The notes under the pieces were generated by a model. It worked only from the letters and a program-made list of their open reading frames with translations, did not search any database and was not told the origin of the DNA. From positions 1 to 60,973 of the forward strand of contig DASWJQ010000156.1 of assembly GCA_036397095.1 (NCBI GenBank): a DNA stretch of 60,973 nucleotides. The letters run 5' to 3'. The translations under genes and the position numbers were made by a program. Positions 42,775 to 50,497 of this stretch are shown in pieces; the stretch's first letter is position 1, and the number at the start of each line of letters is the position of its first letter. This DNA comes from DASWJQ01 sp036397095 (GTDB lineage Bacteria > Chloroflexota > Anaerolineae > Anaerolineales > E44-bin32).

Positions 42775-43698
42775 CTAACTCAACCAGTATCCCGCCAACT
42801 GAAGGTAAGTGGTCAGGCCGACCAGGCCTATCGATGACAAACGCAGCAGGTCCCACCGAGGCGGCTCACCCGAGCGGATGCGGTTCATGTACCAGACCTG
42901 CATCAGGCCGACGGGTAGCACCACCAGCATCCCGTAGACGACGCGCCGGGGCAGACCGATCCCCAGGGAAATCGCCAACAGCAGTAAGCCGATCAGGATC
43001 GACAAGTCGTGGAGCTGCATGCCTCGCTGCCAACCCAGACGAGACATCAAGTCGGTGCGCCCCAGCGGTTGCAGCTTGCCGTAATCAGGCAGTTGCAGGG
43101 CCAATTGTGCCGCGAAGATGAAGCATACGAGCGGGGCAGTAGACATGAGCAGGAGCCGGTGAAGGTTGCCTGAGAACAAGGTAAAGGCTAGCGAAGGGAT
43201 GCCGGCCCCCAGCAGCATGCTGACGATCCACGAGCCATAGGCGCTGTCGATGGCTCGGGCTGGCGGGACGCACAAGGCGTAAGCAGTGAAGACCCCGGCG
43301 GCCAGGATCAAGGCAGCAACCACCGGCAGCCGGCCGGTCACCAGCAGCCAGCCAACCAGCGTGGCGCTGACGGTCAGGCCGGCGGCCGAAAGGGCCATCA
43401 GCCAGCGCAGCGGGATACCCGGTTCGTCCTGCCGGATGGGGGCTAAGCGGCGACCGGGTTCAAGCCGATCTCCCGGAGCGCTGAACAGGGCATGCAGGCC
43501 GTGGGCGCTGAGTTGGAGCAGGGTGACGATAGCCTGGCCGGCCAGATAGGTTCCTGCGGGCAGGCGTTGGCCCAGGTAGGCGGCCATGGCGGCACCCAGG
43601 GCAAACAGCAGCGCGCCTTCGAACAGCAGGATCGGCCGAGCGATGGCCTGCACGGAGCGCCACGGAAAAGGGTGTCGGCCGTTCACCTTTCGATCCAC
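42775..43698 (-). CDS. UbiA-superfamily-like membrane protein lacking a clear first Asp-rich motif
   Basis: This 307-residue protein has about eight to nine membrane helices. The arrangement resembles UbiA/MenA prenyltransferases. A segment LPDYGKLQPLGRTDLMSRLG occupies the place of the second Asp-rich loop, followed by the usual GWQRG helix. In the first loop the expected NDxxDxxxD is replaced by HALFSAPGDRLEPG, so the diphosphate-binding site is not obviously complete. It overlaps the cupin gene by 16 bases and is the last gene of a four-gene minus-strand cluster. Function uncertain. Confidence 0.65.
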   Translation of the reverse strand: MDRKVNGRHPFPWRSVQAIARPILLFEGALLFALGAAMAAYLGQRLPAGTYLAGQAIVTLLQLSAHGLHALFSAPGDRLEPGRRLAPIRQDEPGIPLRWLMALSAAGLTVSATLVGWLLVTGRLPVVAALILAAGVFTAYALCVPPARAIDSAYGSWIVSMLLGAGIPSLAFTLFSGNLHRLLLMSTAPLVCFIFAAQLALQLPDYGKLQPLGRTDLMSRLGWQRGMQLHDLSILIGLLLLAISLGIGLPRRVVYGMLVVLPVGLMQVWYMNRIRSGEPPRWDLLRLSSIGLVGLTTYLQLAGYWLS

Positions 43699-44090
43699 GG
43701 CAATGGCAGGCCGCCTTCGTCGCCGGCCTCGTCTTCGGTCGCCAGACGGAGCAGTTGGCAGTCGGCTTCGGCCAGGACACCAAAGCCAACGCCAAAGGGT
43801 GCCAGCACGAGCGTTGGGCCGTCAGCCATATGCCATTGACGCTCGCCCTTGGTCGGTGAGGTTTCGCGCTGGTCGTGCCAGGCAAAAGTGCAGGCACCTG
43901 AGATCAGCAGCCAGACTTCGTCGGCCTCGGGGCGCACGCGGAATCGGGTCTGCTCACCGGATTCCATTCGCCACAGATCGATCCAGCCGACGCGATGCAG
44001 CAGCGGATCGGCGAAGGCCAGGACCGGCCAGCGGTCGGCGTTTTCGACCTGCTGCTGGCTGAGCCTTCGGATCAGAACGTCGTGGATCAA
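43683..44090 (-). CDS. cupin-fold protein (sugar epimerase/WxcM-like)
   Basis: This 135-residue protein has the beta-helical cupin pattern: VGWIDLWRMESGEQTRFRVR, EADEVWLLISGACTFAWHD and MADGPTLVLAPFGVGFGVLA. It resembles dTDP-sugar 3,5-epimerase-like or WxcM-like cupins, although metal-binding histidines are sparse. The start overlaps the DinB-family gene upstream by four bases (ATGA) and its end overlaps the membrane-protein gene, so it sits inside a tightly coupled cluster. Substrate unknown. Confidence 0.7.
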   Translation of the reverse strand: MIHDVLIRRLSQQQVENADRWPVLAFADPLLHRVGWIDLWRMESGEQTRFRVRPEADEVWLLISGACTFAWHDQRETSPTKGERQWHMADGPTLVLAPFGVGFGVLAEADCQLLRLATEDEAGDEGGLPLPWIER

Positions 44091-44572
44091 GTCTCCCGCC
44101 CCAGGGCTTTCAACAGGTCGCCAACGTGGTGGGAGCGGTGGCCCGCAACCCAGCGGAATAGGGCTTCCAGGCTCAGTTCCCCCATGTCCGGCCGACGGCC
44201 CGTCTGATCGAGGGCGCTTTCATCTGTCGAGTTGAGCAAGGTCAGAATCTTGCGGCGCGCCGACTCGAGTTCGGTCAGGAGTTCCGGGTAGCTGAGTTGG
44301 CGGCGGCGCGGCACAGCCCGACGGTTCCAACGATCGACATCAAAGTCAGCCGGCAAAGGATCGTCGCCCTTCGCCAACCGGCCGAGTTGAAGGTAGAGAC
44401 CCTGCTCGGCGTCGACCAGATGGCCGAGGATGTCTTTGGCCGTCCACGGGCCATCTTCGGCCTGATACACCTCCACCGACAACTCGGGCTCACCGAGGTC
44501 TTGGAGCTGTTCGAACGTTTCTCGGTGGTTGGATTGCAGCAACGTACGCAATGTATCGATGCGCTCGCTCAT
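44087..44572 (-). CDS. DinB-family (DUF664/MDMPI-like) four-helix protein, copy 2
   Basis: This 161-residue helical-bundle protein has the DinB/MDMPI metal-ligand histidines in KDILGHLVDAEQG and near the C-terminus in WVAGHRSHHVGDLLKAL. Family members include bacillithiol or mycothiol-dependent transferases, but many have unknown roles. It is a neighbour and distant paralogue of the gene at 44582-45112 and overlaps the cupin gene by four bases. Confidence 0.85.
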   Translation of the reverse strand: MSERIDTLRTLLQSNHRETFEQLQDLGEPELSVEVYQAEDGPWTAKDILGHLVDAEQGLYLQLGRLAKGDDPLPADFDVDRWNRRAVPRRRQLSYPELLTELESARRKILTLLNSTDESALDQTGRRPDMGELSLEALFRWVAGHRSHHVGDLLKALGRET

Positions 44573-44581
44573 AGGGTTGCA

Positions 44582-45112
44582 TTACGCTCCTGAAGCGGTT
44601 GGCGGCTCGAATTCCCGATGTGGCACTGGTGCACCCTGGGCCAACGCCTTGCGCACATCGCGCAGGTGGATCATGTTGTGACGGTACACTAGCTTGAGCA
44701 TGTGGCGCACTGTGACCTGGCCAAACCAGGGATGGTAGCCCACCCGGTCGAGATCGGCTGGATCGAGGCCGGCTGCCAGCCGGCCCGAGGCCTGGCGCGC
44801 CTCACGGTAGGCGGCCTGCAGTTCGTCGGGCGAAATCGCCTCAAGCTTCGGCACCTCGGCTTCGTTGAATTCGTTGATATCGAGGTCGCGCGGCGCGCCA
44901 TCGCCGCCGCCGGCGACGTTTTCGACCAGCAGAAAGAACGAACGCTCTGCCGACACGAAGTGCGCCAAGATATCGTGCACACGCCAACCGGACCCGGTGG
45001 TGTAGACCTGGGCCCGCCAGTCGTCAGGGCCTAGCCCGGCAAAGTAAGCGAGGGTCTTCTCTCCGTCTTGCTGCAGTCGCTTGACAAGATGATCGATCTC
45101 GTTGGTCCCCAT
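44582..45112 (-). CDS. DinB-family (DUF664/MDMPI-like) four-helix protein, copy 1
   Basis: This 176-residue protein has the same fold as its downstream neighbour. Histidines lie in WRVHDILAHFVSAERS and in the C-terminal YRHNMIHLRDVRKAL motif (HxxxH-like ligands). These proteins bind a divalent metal and are thought to handle low-molecular-weight thiols. A GGAAAGG ribosome-binding site precedes the ATG. It heads the cluster of two DinB-family genes, cupin and UbiA-like membrane protein. Confidence 0.86.
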   Translation of the reverse strand: MGTNEIDHLVKRLQQDGEKTLAYFAGLGPDDWRAQVYTTGSGWRVHDILAHFVSAERSFFLLVENVAGGGDGAPRDLDINEFNEAEVPKLEAISPDELQAAYREARQASGRLAAGLDPADLDRVGYHPWFGQVTVRHMLKLVYRHNMIHLRDVRKALAQGAPVPHREFEPPTASGA

Positions 45113-45190
45113 GTCAGCCTTTCCAACGCCGTCGAGGCCGACGGCAGCCGGGACTGGGGGAAAAAGTCTACCATGCGGTCCCCACCAACC

Positions 45191-46150
45191 TCAGCGTCGG
45201 AACAGATTCGAAAGCAAGAACCACAAGTTGGCCGGCCGTTCGGCCAATCGCCGCATGAAATATGCGTACCACTCGGTGCCGTATGGGACATAGATCCGCA
45301 CAGGATAGCCTTCGCCCGCCAGCCGGTCGCCCAGTCCGGCCCGGATCCCGTGCAGCAACTGGATCTCCAGGGCGGGCTTGGGCAGGTCGAGGGAGTGGGC
45401 ATATTGGATGGCCGCCTCGATTCGCGCTTCGTCATGGGTGCCAAGCGCCACGAAGGCCGGGCGCCGGCCGTCGGTGGAAACCGCAGGCTGGGCTTGATCC
45501 AGGGCGGCCTCGATCATGCGCCGGGCGATCTGGTCGAAGGCGGCATCCACCTCCGCCTTGTTGGGGTAGGCACGCTCGGGTGGTTCGTCGTAAGCGCCCT
45601 TGACCAGGCGAATGGGTGCGCCCAGCGCCAGCATGGCAGCGGTGTCGTCATGGCTGCGGTACAGATAGGATTGGATGACCAACCCCAGGGTGTGGTAGCC
45701 GCGCTGACGCAGTTGGCGGTAAGTTTCCAGTGTGGCGTCAACCACCGCCGAGTGCTCCATATCGATTCGAACAAAGACGCCGCGTTCGGCCGCGTGGCGC
45801 ACCACGGATTCGAGTTTGTCAACACAGGCGACCGGGTCGATCTCCAACCCCAGCTGGGTCAGTTTCAGGGAAATACCGGCCTTGAGCTGTCCGGCCTCGA
45901 TGGCATCGATCAATGCCAGGTAGTCATCGAGCGCGCGCTCGGCCTCGGCTACATCCTCGACGTGTTCACCCAGGTGGTCGAGTGTGGCCAGCAAACCACG
46001 CGCATTCAGGGCTTTGATCACCGGTACAGCCGCTTCGAGCGTGTCTCCGGCGACGAAGCGCGCAGCCAGACGGCGAGGAATGGACCAACCGGTAACGATG
46101 CGCCGCAACCGCGATGAATGGGAGAGAAAGATGAGGAAGCGGCGGAGCAT
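45191..46150 (-). CDS. proline dehydrogenase
   Basis: This flavoenzyme oxidises proline to pyrroline-5-carboxylate. The 319-residue single-domain form has the PRODH barrel motifs SLKLTQLGLEID, VFVRIDMEHSAV, APIRLVKGAYDEP, ALEIQLLHGIR and the FAD/substrate-binding YPVRIYVPYGTEWY. This is the stand-alone PutB/PRODH type and not the long PutA. No P5C dehydrogenase is adjacent. An AGGAGAG ribosome-binding site lies before the ATG. It starts 13 bases after the DipZ-like redoxin gene. Confidence 0.94.
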   Translation of the reverse strand: MLRRFLIFLSHSSRLRRIVTGWSIPRRLAARFVAGDTLEAAVPVIKALNARGLLATLDHLGEHVEDVAEAERALDDYLALIDAIEAGQLKAGISLKLTQLGLEIDPVACVDKLESVVRHAAERGVFVRIDMEHSAVVDATLETYRQLRQRGYHTLGLVIQSYLYRSHDDTAAMLALGAPIRLVKGAYDEPPERAYPNKAEVDAAFDQIARRMIEAALDQAQPAVSTDGRRPAFVALGTHDEARIEAAIQYAHSLDLPKPALEIQLLHGIRAGLGDRLAGEGYPVRIYVPYGTEWYAYFMRRLAERPANLWFLLSNLFRR

Positions 46151-46163
46151 GCTGCTCTCCTGG

Positions 46164-47153
46164 TTAGCCTGACGGCGTGGCCGGCATCAAACAGCTGCCG
46201 AATTGGAAGGCGTACACCGCCAGTCCGGGCCGATCGGGTTCCAGCACCAGTTCACCACCAGCCGGTGACCCATGTTTGGCCACATGGTACAGGCGCGGGC
46301 CGTCCACACGCAAGACTGCTCGACCCTGGCGCTGGGCGACATCGCCTCCCAGGCTGCCAGCGGGGAGGGAGGCGCCAGCTTGCGACAATCCGACATCGAT
46401 CGGCGTCTGATCAGCCGTTTGGCTCTCGAGCACGGCATAGACATCGGCAGCTTGATAGGGAACGAACAGCCGGGCGTCGGCCCCCGTACTGACAACAACT
46501 TGGTCTCCGACCCGCCAGCGGCCGTCGAGGTAGTAGCGGCCGGCGGATCGAGCCTCAGGGAGCTGGTGCCGGCCATCGCCGTCTGGCGTGGGGTTGCCGA
46601 GTGACTCGGCATGAATTTCGGGCGTGACCGGGTAGCAGACGGCCCCCGGCTCGTGTTCGGGTGCCAACTCGACCGGGGCAAGTTCTTCGGCCGGAAAGCC
46701 GGGCCGCCCCGACAGCAGCTCACGGATCCCCGCTTCGACTTGCGCATAGTCATGCTCGCCTGTGTGGCTCAGCCGAATGTAGCCGGCCGGATCGAGCAAC
46801 ACAGATGTTGGCCAGGCCTTCACGGCGTAGGCAGTCCATACCGTCTGCTCATGATCGATTGCGATCGGGAACCGCAGTCCAAGGCGTTTGGCACCGAGAG
46901 AGACGACCTCGGGCTGGTGGCCAAATGGGAATTCGGGCGTATGAACGCCAAGAACTTGCAGGCCGTAGGGCCCGTAACTGGCCTGCCACTGGCGCAGATA
47001 GGGCAAGACGCGTAAGCAGCTCAGACAGGTGAGTTCGAGGAATTCCAGCAAGACGGCGGCGCCGGTGAGGTCGGCCAGCCGGCCGGGTCCGCTGCCGTTG
47101 ACCCAGACCAATCCCGGCAAGGCGGGAGCGCGAATGCGGGCCGGCTCGAGCAT
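46164..47153 (-). CDS. DipZ C-terminal-like thioredoxin/redoxin protein
   Basis: This 329-residue protein matches the soluble part of mycobacterial DipZ. A redoxin domain has active site C43-L-S-C46 (LLEFLELTCLSCLRVLPYL), VLGVHTPEFPFGH and AVKAWPTSVLLDP. A beta-rich module follows (RYYLDGRWRVGDQVVV ... RLFVPYQAADVYAVLE ... GLAVYAFQFGSC). The membrane CcdA-like half of full DipZ is absent and no signal peptide is visible. The ATG at 47153 is preferred because it begins 7 bases after an extended -10 element. Proline dehydrogenase follows in the same unit. Confidence 0.88.
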   Translation of the reverse strand: MLEPARIRAPALPGLVWVNGSGPGRLADLTGAAVLLEFLELTCLSCLRVLPYLRQWQASYGPYGLQVLGVHTPEFPFGHQPEVVSLGAKRLGLRFPIAIDHEQTVWTAYAVKAWPTSVLLDPAGYIRLSHTGEHDYAQVEAGIRELLSGRPGFPAEELAPVELAPEHEPGAVCYPVTPEIHAESLGNPTPDGDGRHQLPEARSAGRYYLDGRWRVGDQVVVSTGADARLFVPYQAADVYAVLESQTADQTPIDVGLSQAGASLPAGSLGGDVAQRQGRAVLRVDGPRLYHVAKHGSPAGGELVLEPDRPGLAVYAFQFGSCLMPATPSG

Positions 47154-47160
47154 GGCCACA

Positions 47161-47169
47161 ATTGTAGCA
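47161..47169 (-). promoter_or_regulatory. extended -10 promoter, predicted leaderless start (DipZ-like gene)
   Basis: Minus-strand TGCTACAAT ends 7 bases before the ATG at 47153, with no ribosome-binding site. It lies back to back with the LCP promoter at 47198. Confidence 0.62.
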
Positions 47170-47197
47170 GGCGTCTTTTGGCGGCCGGATGGAGTGT

Positions 47198-47203
47198 TAG
47201 AAT
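47198..47203 (+). promoter_or_regulatory. extended -10 promoter, predicted leaderless start (LCP gene)
   Basis: TGTTAGAAT (TG-n extension) ends 8 bases before the ATG at 47212. The gap GCCGCGCC contains no ribosome-binding site. Confidence 0.58.
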
Positions 47204-47211
47204 GCCGCGCC

Positions 47212-48138
47212 ATGTTGCCTGACAAAGAGCCGACCCGTCCACAGCAGGCTCGCAGCTATGCGCCGGACATCACCCAGCCGGCGACAGCGCACACCCCTGA
47301 GCCTTTGTGGCAGCCCCGGCGCCGGCGGGTTCCCTGGCCGGCTGTGCTGTTGGGGGTGGTTGTGGGCGCGGTGGTTGGCATTTCCCTGCTCGTCCCGTTT
47401 CGCACCAATGTCTTGCTGATCGGCATTGACCGACCGCCTGAGGGCACCGCAGCCGGCCGCAGTGACACCCTAATGCTGTGGACTTTTCAACCGTGGAAGC
47501 CGTATGTTGGTGTGCTGTCGATTCCGCGTGACCTGTGGGTCAGCGTGCCAGGGATCGGCGAGAACCGGATCAACACCGCCCACTACTTCGCCGAGGTCAA
47601 CCAGCCCGGCTCGGGGCTTGCGGCGACCAAACTGGTCGTTCGGGAAAACTTCGGCGTTGATGTGCACTACGCCATTCGGTTCCAGTTCGAAGGGTTGGTA
47701 GACGCGGTTGATGCCCTCGGTGGCATTGAGCTCGAGTTGCCGCAGCCAATGTCAGGTTACACAGCTGGCCGCCACCGGCTGGATGGTACAGCGGCGCTGG
47801 CCTTTGTCCGCGACCGGGCCGGCTCCGATGATTTCGCCCGGATGGCACGCGGCCAACTCTTCTTGCGGGCCGTGTTCGGCCAACTGCTAGCCCCGGCCAA
47901 CTGGCCGAGGGCCCCACTGGCGGCGGCGCGCGCTTTGGGCAGCATTCAATCCGATCTGCCCATCTGGGAATGGCCGCGCCTGGCGTTCGGATTGCTGCGC
48001 GTCGGACCGGAAGGGATCGACGCCCGGGTTATCGACCGCACGATGGCGGTTGGCTTCACCACTTCGGATGGTGCGCAAGTGCTGGCGCCCCAGTGGGACC
48101 GCATCAACGCCGTCCTGATGGAAATGTTCGGCCAGTGA
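47212..48138 (+). CDS. LytR-CpsA-Psr (LCP) family protein
   Basis: LCP enzymes transfer polyprenyl-phosphate-linked glycopolymers onto peptidoglycan. The 308-residue protein has a cytoplasmic N-terminus, one membrane helix (about 40-62) and the extracellular LCP domain. That domain shows LLIGIDRPPEGTAAGRSDTL, SIPRDLWVSVPGIGENRINT, GGIELELPQPM, and the conserved arginine-rich LAFVRDRAGSDDFARMARGQ. The C-terminal accessory domain is short. The ATG at 47212 is chosen over upstream in-frame codons because the promoter hexamer lies just before it. A small membrane-protein gene follows. Confidence 0.93.
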   Translation: MLPDKEPTRPQQARSYAPDITQPATAHTPEPLWQPRRRRVPWPAVLLGVVVGAVVGISLLVPFRTNVLLIGIDRPPEGTAAGRSDTLMLWTFQPWKPYVGVLSIPRDLWVSVPGIGENRINTAHYFAEVNQPGSGLAATKLVVRENFGVDVHYAIRFQFEGLVDAVDALGGIELELPQPMSGYTAGRHRLDGTAALAFVRDRAGSDDFARMARGQLFLRAVFGQLLAPANWPRAPLAAARALGSIQSDLPIWEWPRLAFGLLRVGPEGIDARVIDRTMAVGFTTSDGAQVLAPQWDRINAVLMEMFGQ

Positions 48139-48193
48139 TCGGGTACGATGGGGTTGACGTACTGCGATCCAAGCAGGCGTCAGGAGGCGGCTG

Positions 48194-48406
48194 ATGCTCC
48201 CATATGTGGTCATTATCCTCGGGGGGCTGTACCTGCTCCTTCATTTCAGCGGCATTTTCGAAGACATCGCCAACTTCTTTAACCGTCCGCACCAGGACGG
48301 CGAGCCCTCCAGCCGCCGGGCGCGGCTGGACGGTGAGATTGAACGCCGTCTCAAAGTGTTCGAGGACTTTCTGAGTTCCGATGAGGAAGACGATGAGCCG
48401 GGCTGA
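48194..48406 (+). CDS. small membrane protein of unknown function
   Basis: This 70-residue protein has one N-terminal hydrophobic helix (YVVIILGGLYLLLHFSGIF). A charged cytoplasmic or external tail follows, with a helical segment RLDGEIERRLKVFEDFLSSD and an acidic end (EEDDEPG). An AGGAGG ribosome-binding site lies about 7 bases before the ATG. It is 55 bases downstream of the LCP gene and may be cotranscribed with it. No family is recognised. Confidence 0.7.
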   Translation: MLPYVVIILGGLYLLLHFSGIFEDIANFFNRPHQDGEPSSRRARLDGEIERRLKVFEDFLSSDEEDDEPG

Positions 48407-48427
48407 CGGAGAACGCCAAGCTCTGGA

Positions 48428-48456
48428 TTGAACTCAGTCAAGGGGCGCGGTACAAT
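48428..48456 (+). promoter_or_regulatory. promoter of tRNA-Lys
   Basis: TTGAAC (48428-48433), 17 bases and TACAAT (48451-48456) end 26 bases before the tRNA. Confidence 0.72.
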
Positions 48457-48482
48457 CCTGCGGCGAGGGCCCAGGCCCGTAT

Positions 48483-48555
48483 GCACCCGTAGCTCAATTG
48501 GCAGAGCAGTGGACTCTTAATCCATTGGTTGCAGGTTCGAGTCCTGCCGGGTGTA
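48483..48555 (+). tRNA. tRNA-Lys (anticodon CTT)
   Basis: The acceptor GCACCCG (48483-48489) pairs with CGGGTGT (48548-48554) with a terminal G-T pair, and the discriminator is A. The anticodon loop CTCTTAA gives CTT (48516-48518). The T-arm is GCAGG-TTCGAGT-CCTGC. Length 73 nt; CCA is not encoded. Confidence 0.94.
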
Positions 48556-48596
48556 CTGGCAACGGAACACTGTCCACGCTGGACCCAGACTGAGGC

Positions 48597-48626
48597 AGGC
48601 TGCGCCGAAGCGCAGCCTTTGTCTTT
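48597..48626 (+). terminator. terminator after tRNA-Lys
   Basis: A perfect 9-bp stem AGGCTGCGC/GCGCAGCCT (48597-48605 with 48610-48618) with a CGAA tetraloop is followed by TTTGTCTTT. Confidence 0.82.
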
Positions 48627-48647
48627 GTGCTGGAGACGGCGTTAGGA

Positions 48648-49031
48648 TCACATGCTGTTAATGGACAGGATGTTGCCCTCACTGTCCTTGAACCAGGCAC
48701 CCAGCCTGTCGCCCATGCGAGCGATCCCCCGCTCGTCGGTCTTGAGCCCGGGCATGTCGTAGACCTCGAAGGTCACACCGCGCACACCCAATTCGGCGAC
48801 GGCGGCCTCGACATCTTTCACACGCCAACCGGCCACCGTGTGCTCGGCCGGCCCCCCGCCCGGGCGCAGGTAGACGAAGATGCCCGTTCCAGCGCCGGCC
48901 TCGAATGCCAGCCCTTGCTCTTCTTCACTGACCAATTTCAAACCTAGCTTCCCCTGGTAGAAGTCCTTGGCCCGAGCCAGGTCGGTGGCCGGCACGACGA
49001 CCGAAAGGTGGTTGTTGGCGAGCACTGTCAT
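48648..49031 (-). CDS. glyoxalase/bleomycin-resistance (VOC) family protein
   Basis: This 127-residue protein consists of two beta-alpha-beta-beta-beta units. ANNHLSVVVPATDLARAKDFY with GKLGLKLVSEEEQGLAFEAG forms the first; GWRVKDVEAAVAELGVRGV ... AWFKDSEGNILSINSM the second. The His in NNHLSV and the acidic residues in FEAG and GNIL are in usual metal-ligand positions. The VOC fold is used by glyoxalases, dioxygenases and resistance proteins, so the reaction cannot be assigned. A GGAGG ribosome-binding site precedes the ATG. A 14-bp palindrome lies 35 bases upstream. Confidence 0.9.
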   Translation of the reverse strand: MTVLANNHLSVVVPATDLARAKDFYQGKLGLKLVSEEEQGLAFEAGAGTGIFVYLRPGGGPAEHTVAGWRVKDVEAAVAELGVRGVTFEVYDMPGLKTDERGIARMGDRLGAWFKDSEGNILSINSM

Positions 49032-49065
49032 GATTGCCTCCGTTGCATGCGCAAAAAGTGGACAC

Positions 49066-49079
49066 CGCGTAGCTACGCG
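49066..49079. promoter_or_regulatory. 14-bp perfect palindrome, candidate operator
   Basis: CGCGTAGCTACGCG is perfectly self-complementary. It lies 35 bases upstream of the VOC-family gene on the minus strand and 181 bases before the site-2 protease gene on the plus strand. It could be a dimeric regulator site. No transcript hairpin tail is present. Confidence 0.4.
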
Positions 49080-49259
49080 TAGTCACCGGGAAGGAGGACA
49101 TCTGCGGGAGGGAATGGGTCGGGAACGGCGGCAGAGGTGGGCGCAACGCAGCCCCTTCATCATACACCCTGCCTATATCAAGACACGGTCCGGCAGGTAG
49201 AGTGGGAGAAGAGGCCGGTCGGCTATACTCGAAGCGCCGGCGTTTTGAGGGAGCAGAAG

Positions 49260-50393
49260 ATGGATAGCGCAGTTCGGCTCTTCACAGTCCGAGGCATCGA
49301 CATCAAGGTCCACGTGACCTTTCCGCTGATCTTGGTGTGGGCTGCGGTTCAATTCGGAGCGCTCTCGGATGAGGGTTGGACGGGTGCGGCCTTTGGCGTC
49401 CTGGTGACGCTGCTGCTGTTCGGCATCGTGGTGCTCCATGAACTGGGCCACAGTTTCGCCGCACTCGAGTATGACGTTCCGATCACCCAAATCGTGTTGC
49501 TGCCGATCGGCGGTGTCGCCCAGATGGGTCGCATGCCGGACAAACCCGGACAAGAACTGGTGGTGGCGCTGGCCGGCCCGGCGGTGAATGTCGTGCTGGC
49601 AGTCATCATGATTGGACTGGCCATCCCGCTTCGGGTGGACCTGGCGCCGCGGGCGCTGGCGGGCAGCTTGCGTGAAATGGGCCAGCTGTCGCTGGCGCCC
49701 ATTTTCCGCTACCTGTTCATCACCAATCTGTTTATCGCCGTCTTCAATCTGCTGCCGGCCTTCCCAATGGACGGCGGCCGGGTCTTGCGGGCAGTGTTGG
49801 CCACCAAGCTGCCGTATGCGCGGGCCACCGCCATCGCCGTCGCCATCGGCCAGGCAATGGCCTGGCTGATCGGCTTGTGGGGCTTCCTCGGTGGCGGCTT
49901 CTTCATGATCTTGATCGCAGTCTTCATCTACGTTGGCGCGGCCCAGGAGGGGCAGCTCAGCCGACTGCGCAGTGTGCTGACTGGATTGCGGGTGCGCCAG
50001 GCCTTCAGCCGGCAGGCCCAGGCCCTTTCGCCGGATGACACCCTGCAGCGCGCCGTCGACCTGACCTTGAGCACATTCCAATCCAATTTCCCGGTCTGCC
50101 AGGATCGTCAAGTTGTCGGGGTCCTTACCCAACAGCGGTTGGTTGATGGCCTGCAGAAGGGTGGCGTTGCCACGCCCATCCGAGCTATCATGCAGACCGA
50201 GTTCTCTCCGGTCGGACCCGACGACGGCCTGTTTGAGGTCCAGCAGAAGATGGCGGATGGCCGGCTTGATGCACTGCCGGTCGTCTCGGCTGGCGAGTTC
50301 CTGGGATTGATCACCCAACAAGATATCGCCGAAGTCTTTAAGTTGGCCTCCAGCCAACCGGAGCTGTTGGCGGTCATGGGCGGCCGCGGCTAG
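49260..50393 (+). CDS. site-2 protease (M50) with C-terminal CBS pair
   Basis: This 377-residue membrane protease has six or so hydrophobic helices. The zinc-binding motif is H60-ELGH, and the distal aspartate is in NLLPAFPMDGGR. The C-terminal 130 residues form a CBS pair (AFSRQAQALSPDDTLQRAV ... VVGVLTQQRLVDGL ... LDALPVVSAGEFLGLITQQD), which in this subfamily senses adenine nucleotides. The start ATG at 49260 is preferred to longer frames because family homology begins with RLFTVRGIDIKVHVTFP and GAGGGAG precedes it. A TATACT hexamer lies at 49224-49229. It is the second site-2 protease here. Confidence 0.93.
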   Translation: MDSAVRLFTVRGIDIKVHVTFPLILVWAAVQFGALSDEGWTGAAFGVLVTLLLFGIVVLHELGHSFAALEYDVPITQIVLLPIGGVAQMGRMPDKPGQELVVALAGPAVNVVLAVIMIGLAIPLRVDLAPRALAGSLREMGQLSLAPIFRYLFITNLFIAVFNLLPAFPMDGGRVLRAVLATKLPYARATAIAVAIGQAMAWLIGLWGFLGGGFFMILIAVFIYVGAAQEGQLSRLRSVLTGLRVRQAFSRQAQALSPDDTLQRAVDLTLSTFQSNFPVCQDRQVVGVLTQQRLVDGLQKGGVATPIRAIMQTEFSPVGPDDGLFEVQQKMADGRLDALPVVSAGEFLGLITQQDIAEVFKLASSQPELLAVMGGRG

Positions 50394-50497
50394 CATGGTC
50401 CGACACGGGCCATTGGGACCTAAGGGCTTGTTGCCCGCCAGACCACCTATGGTATAGACTAGGTCAGTTTCTCAGGGCGGGAGAGGGCCCTAGGCGC

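Noticed and set aside
49173..50396. A 407-codon minus-strand frame opposite the CBS site-2 protease.
   Set aside because: It is a shadow frame, rich in Gln, His and Asp. The plus strand encodes clear HELGH and CBS motifs.
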